The notes under the pieces: model-generated | What the model was told of the DNA's origin: nothing | Seen by the model: the letters and a program-made list of their open reading frames with translations, nothing else | Databases searched by the model: none | Position numbers and translations under genes: made by a program | Part shown: positions 60,767 to 64,000 of the stretch, piece by piece | Numbering within the stretch: position 1 is the first letter of the stretch | How the letters are laid out: each line of letters opens with the position of its first letter | NCBI GenBank assembly: GCA_905183005.1 | Contig: CAJJDO010000124.1 | Coordinates: forward strand, 264,120-328,119 | Origin: Paramecium pentaurelia | Lineage: Eukaryota > Ciliophora > Oligohymenophorea > Peniculida > Parameciidae | Direction of reading: 5' to 3' | Length of the DNA: 64,000 nt

Positions 60767-61311
60767 TATATTCATTAATTATTATCCTTTAAACAATTAA
60801 TAATTATAATGATTATTAGCAAAAACCTTATTAATAAATATTCGTATTTCAAATAATTAGATAAATTATACTAGATTTAAGATATCAAAAGTGATTTCAC
60901 ATTTGAAATAAGAAAACTTCATATTATATTTATGACCTTATCCCATCATCAAGGACATCCACATGATATCATTTCAAGAATTTAAGAAGTTTAATAATTC
61001 CCTTATTAATTATTATTATTACTTCATTTAGATATTAAAGATGATTTTGGCTATCTTTTGGATCTTCAAATGACATTGATACCACATAAATGCAAATTGC
61101 TTATTTTATGGACTCAAAATGAAGTTATAGATTTTTTTAAAAAAACAGCTGAATTGAAATGATTTTATACAAAATTATCAACATTAATTATTTGATAATC
61201 TACTAACATCTAATGTTTAATTGACATCTTAAAGGAATTAATTGTACTACTATTTCTCAATTGATGGAATCATTACAATCATTTATTGTTCTTATTATAT
61301 TTCATTTTTAT
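60767..61311. other. 3' flank of copy 3, paralogous to the flank of copy 2
   Basis: Mostly noncoding. A 76-codon open frame from ATG 60932 to TGA 61160-61162 (MTLSHHQGHPHDIISRIQ...) is absent from the paralogous flank, so I treat it as doubtful. From about 61160 the sequence aligns with 59750-59893. Confidence 0.45.
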
Positions 61312-61551
61312 TCAAGTTCTCTTATCTAATAAATCTAAATCCACATTAATGTAAACATGCTAATATAATAAAGATCAAAATGCAAAAAGAAATCAAACTA
61401 ACTTTTTAATATTATATTCATAATTACCAAAAACTGTAAGTACAATTAATAACATTGTCTCATTCAAATATTCATATTATTTCTGTTTGGATTTCTTAGA
61501 TGCAAAAGCAGTAAATATTATCATCTACATTAAGCATATAAAAATTGTCAT
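61312..61551 (-). CDS. small secreted-type protein, unknown
   Basis: Two exons, 66 residues, with a hydrophobic start (MTIFICLMQMIIFTAFA) like a signal peptide, then SKKSKQKQYEYLNETM and the C-terminal VYINVDLDLLDKRT. The proposed 39-nt intron (about 61359-61397) is long for this genome, which lowers confidence. The last exon is conserved in the paralogous segment at 59894-59971 in protein sequence, supporting that part as coding. Confidence 0.4.
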
Positions 61552-62069
61552 TAATTTAATTAATTCGTGGAATGTATATAAATAATATAATTCTTATTAC
61601 TTAGATCAAAACATATTAATAAATTATTTTATTCATTAATAGAGAATTCTCTATTTATTTATAGAGAATATTTAATTTAAAATAACTATCTTTTTGATAT
61701 TAAAATAGAATTAAATTTAACAATTTTATTTTTTCATTCATATTTACTTTTATATTAAAATTTATTTAAATAACTTACATTTTTGTAATTTGCTAACTAT
61801 TAACTATTGATTAATATTATTAGAAATAAGCTTTATTAGTACTTATATAAAAATTATCAAAATTCTAATTTTTTTAATTATAAACACAATTTTAAAGAAA
61901 GATTATAAGTTTTTTATAAAAATATTTAAATTTTTATAAAAATTATATATATTATAATAATTAATTACAATTGTGTATTTTGAATCCTATAATACGAAAT
62001 ATCATATTTGCTAATATATCCCATATGATTTGGGATTTATATAATAATTAATAATTAAGGTATTTTGCA
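61552..62069. other. AT-rich spacer with a palindrome
   Basis: 518 bp, no supported gene. It contains a perfect 18-bp palindrome at 61638-61655 (core AGAGAATTCTCT) and, just after it, a second AGAGAATA half copy. Confidence 0.55.
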
Positions 62070-63120
62070 ATGAGTAAAATTGTAAGACAACGTGTTAGCA
62101 TGCACGACGAATCAACTAGTATCTCTTTATAATCCAAAAATGTAAATAAAAAGAGTAATTATATATCAATAATCTTTAGAAAATGCCCATCGTAAGCGCT
62201 AACCTATAAAATAATTGATTTGTATTGTATCAGTGCCAAAATCAATTGGAGAATACGTCTATATTAAAGCGGATGTGGAACTAAAGTTAGCTCTCTCTTT
62301 TATACCTGACCACTGTTTAGGTAGTCTAAAAGAGACACCTTGTACCTACAACCATCGTGTTACTCGCACTGATTAACTTGATGATGTTTATTTTTATACT
62401 CTCGAACTTCTCGACCAAGACAACTATTCCATCGAATAAATTGTTAATCTTCTTTCTCATAAAGATGATCCATGTGCTTAATTGGCAATCTAACTTGTAA
62501 ATTAAAGATTTAACATACTAAATGAATACACATAACATTATTATATTTCAAATGAAGAATTGTTAGAAGTTGAACAAATAGCTAAAGATTACCCATATTA
62601 ATGTATAATTTAAAAAGTGAATAAGGAAAATAGTTCACTATCATAAAGAATAGTTAATGATCAATTTTATACACTTATGGGAGTGACTCCTGATATGATG
62701 TTTAATCATCTTCATGAAACTAAAACTCTCCCATCAATATTTGATATTGGTGGTTCTTTAAAGATGTGGTGTGATCTCACTATTGGATCTATCTCTAGTG
62801 TTTAATATTTTGATTAATATATAAATACATATGAAGGAGCACAATTCAAATGTAGAATAGAGTAAAGATAGATGTTCAAAAGAACACAAGTCAATCCAAA
62901 CTAAATTGTCTTTATAGAATTCTGGATATTTATTATAGATGAACCATTGAAATCCTATCTATTGAATCCTTAAAGGCTCTATATAAACTAAATAGACTAC
63001 TTTAATAAGAAGAATACAGAAGAGGAATACCACCTTTTTTAGAAATCATTAAAATATAAAGAAACTCCCCATTATAAAAATTCCTAGCCTTGTGGTTATA
63101 AATAACTCCCTTGGATCTGA
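62070..63120 (+). CDS. unknown protein with basic leader and C-rich-codon usage
   Basis: Two exons, 341 residues; intron 62155-62179 (25 nt). The N-terminus is polar with a basic patch (NKKKNAHRKRQPIKQL) that could be a nuclear signal. The body has mixed alpha/beta composition: SIGEYVYIKADVELKLALSF, QLDDVYFYTLELLDQDNYS, MGVTPDMMFNHLHETKTLPS, FDIGGSLKMWCDLTIGS and NQIVFIEFWIFIIDEPLK. The middle-to-end part is faintly PAS-like. I do not recognise a family. Codons such as CTC, GAC, CGT and TCC are commoner than in neighbouring genes, as in well-expressed Paramecium genes or a distinct origin. Confidence 0.75.
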
Positions 63121-63725
63121 ATTTTTATATATATATTATCTAATACCATAATTTAATTATTATAAAAATTATAAATACTAATTACATTGCAAATATAGTG
63201 CTTTTAACTTAAATTATTTTTTATTTAAAAAGGTTGCAGATTTATAATGATCCTAGGTTTTAAGTAAATAAAGCAAACTTGACATTTTATATTACTTTAA
63301 TTATAATTAAATTTAGAAAATTGTATATTATTATTAATGTTGTTACAAAATTAATTATGCTAAAATCTGATAAAATAATAGTCATAAATAAATTAGAAAC
63401 TACAACCATAATTGCTTTATAAATTATTGAATTTAATATAAGGTATTCATTTTTCCATATAAATCATTGGATATTTTTATTTAAAATTATGAGATTCTAT
63501 CTAAAGTATTTTATGAAATAATTTATACTTCTTAAATTAAATTTGAAATATTCAATTGGATATTTATGTTATATTATTTTGAGTTAATAGTATCACATAA
63601 TTATTTGATTGTTTAAAAATTGAATACTTTGATTTTTTTTATAAAATAATAAAATTGAATTAATATCGTTATTTTAATTCATACATCAAAACCCATTAAT
63701 AATTATTATATCATTTTAAATAGTG
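63121..63725. other. AT-rich spacer
   Basis: 605 bp between two rightward genes, nothing supported. It should hold the promoter of the gene at the window edge. Confidence 0.5.
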
Positions 63726-64000
63726 ATGAAATAAGATTGCATATTTAAAAATATTTCTGTTCAGATAACACTTAACTTTAAGGAATTGAAGCCTAAAGAA
63801 GTTAAGCTTTCTCTGGCCTATAAAGAATCAAGTGAGTAGATATTTAAAATTTTGAAGAAGGTCCTTAACTTGAATAAAGAAAATGAAAATTGGAAATCAA
63901 CATTTAATACTCACTTTGATTTTCACAAATTTCAAAGTTATAGAGTAGATATCAGTTTTGATGATAAAGCATCTATTGGATCACTAGATGTAACATTATT
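63726..64000 (+). CDS. C2-domain protein start, perhaps copine (runs off the window)
   Basis: ATG 63726 opens a frame with no TGA to the window end (91 codons). MKQDCIFKNISVQITLNFKE then LSLAYKESSEQIFKILKKVL, HFDFHKFQSYRVDISFDDKA and SIGSLDVTLL show alternating strands of a C2 sandwich; the F-x-x-YRVDISFDD piece recalls copine C2A domains, which bind membranes with calcium. Only the N-terminal fragment is visible, so the family is a guess. Confidence 0.6.

Noticed and set aside
1..64000. tRNA, rRNA, CRISPR arrays, insertion sequences, bacterial ribosome-binding sites or operons
   Set aside because: None is visible; code, introns and gene content are those of a ciliate macronucleus. Weak tRNAs could be missed by eye.

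Overview
The window is protein-coding eukaryotic DNA, very AT-rich, and reads only with a ciliate code in which TAA and TAG mean glutamine and TGA is the sole stop. Genes are packed tightly (spacers often 10-150 bp) and are cut by tiny GT-AG introns of about 20-32 nt, mostly starting GTA and ending TAG. All of this points to the macronuclear genome of a Paramecium species (aurelia-like). Standard-code ORF calling fails here; gene models below were built by reading both strands with this code and removing tiny introns until the frame closed, with total coding length divisible by three.

Layout. 0.5-5.7 kb: histone H2B, a thioredoxin-like protein, the U3 snoRNP protein IMP4, an unknown gene and the ER chaperone BiP. 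6.1-11.2 kb: histidine acid phosphatase, a membrane RING-CH ubiquitin ligase, a likely kinetochore Spc25 and a PH-domain oxysterol-binding protein. 11.6-16.3 kb: an ORF broken by two TGA codons, a Lag1/ceramide-synthase-type TLC protein and an ATXR3-like SET protein. 17-25.6 kb: PRMT1-like arginine methyltransferase, a ciliate membrane protein, RP2 and three unknown genes. 25.6-30.9 kb: proteasome RPN1 and a SAP-domain kinesin-13. 31.4-43.5 kb: a multi-pass membrane sensor-like protein, a 1,699-residue multi-C2 protein (C2CD3-like), DNAJC9 and nucleoporin gp210. 43.7-47.3 kb: IFT56, a UBC12-like E2 and a Cid1-type nucleotidyltransferase. 47.6-56.9 kb: three tiny Met-Gly-Cys proteins, a CRAL-TRIO protein, a B-box/WD40 protein, a casein kinase 1 and a Nudix hydrolase. 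56.9-61.5 kb: succinyl-CoA ligase beta in three full or partial copies joined at single N bases, with paralogous flanks. 62-64 kb: an unknown gene and the start of a C2-domain gene.

There is no operon logic. Neighbours share a broad theme only: several products serve cilia or basal bodies (RP2, kinesin-13, C2CD3-like, IFT56), and several serve chromatin or nuclear functions (H2B, SET, PRMT, DNAJC9, gp210, Spc25). The most novel-looking items are the family of three small acylation-signal proteins around 47.6-55.7 kb, the SET protein lacking the usual catalytic tyrosine, the SAP-kinesin-13 fusion and the succinyl-CoA ligase copies that switch abruptly from identity to synonymous divergence.
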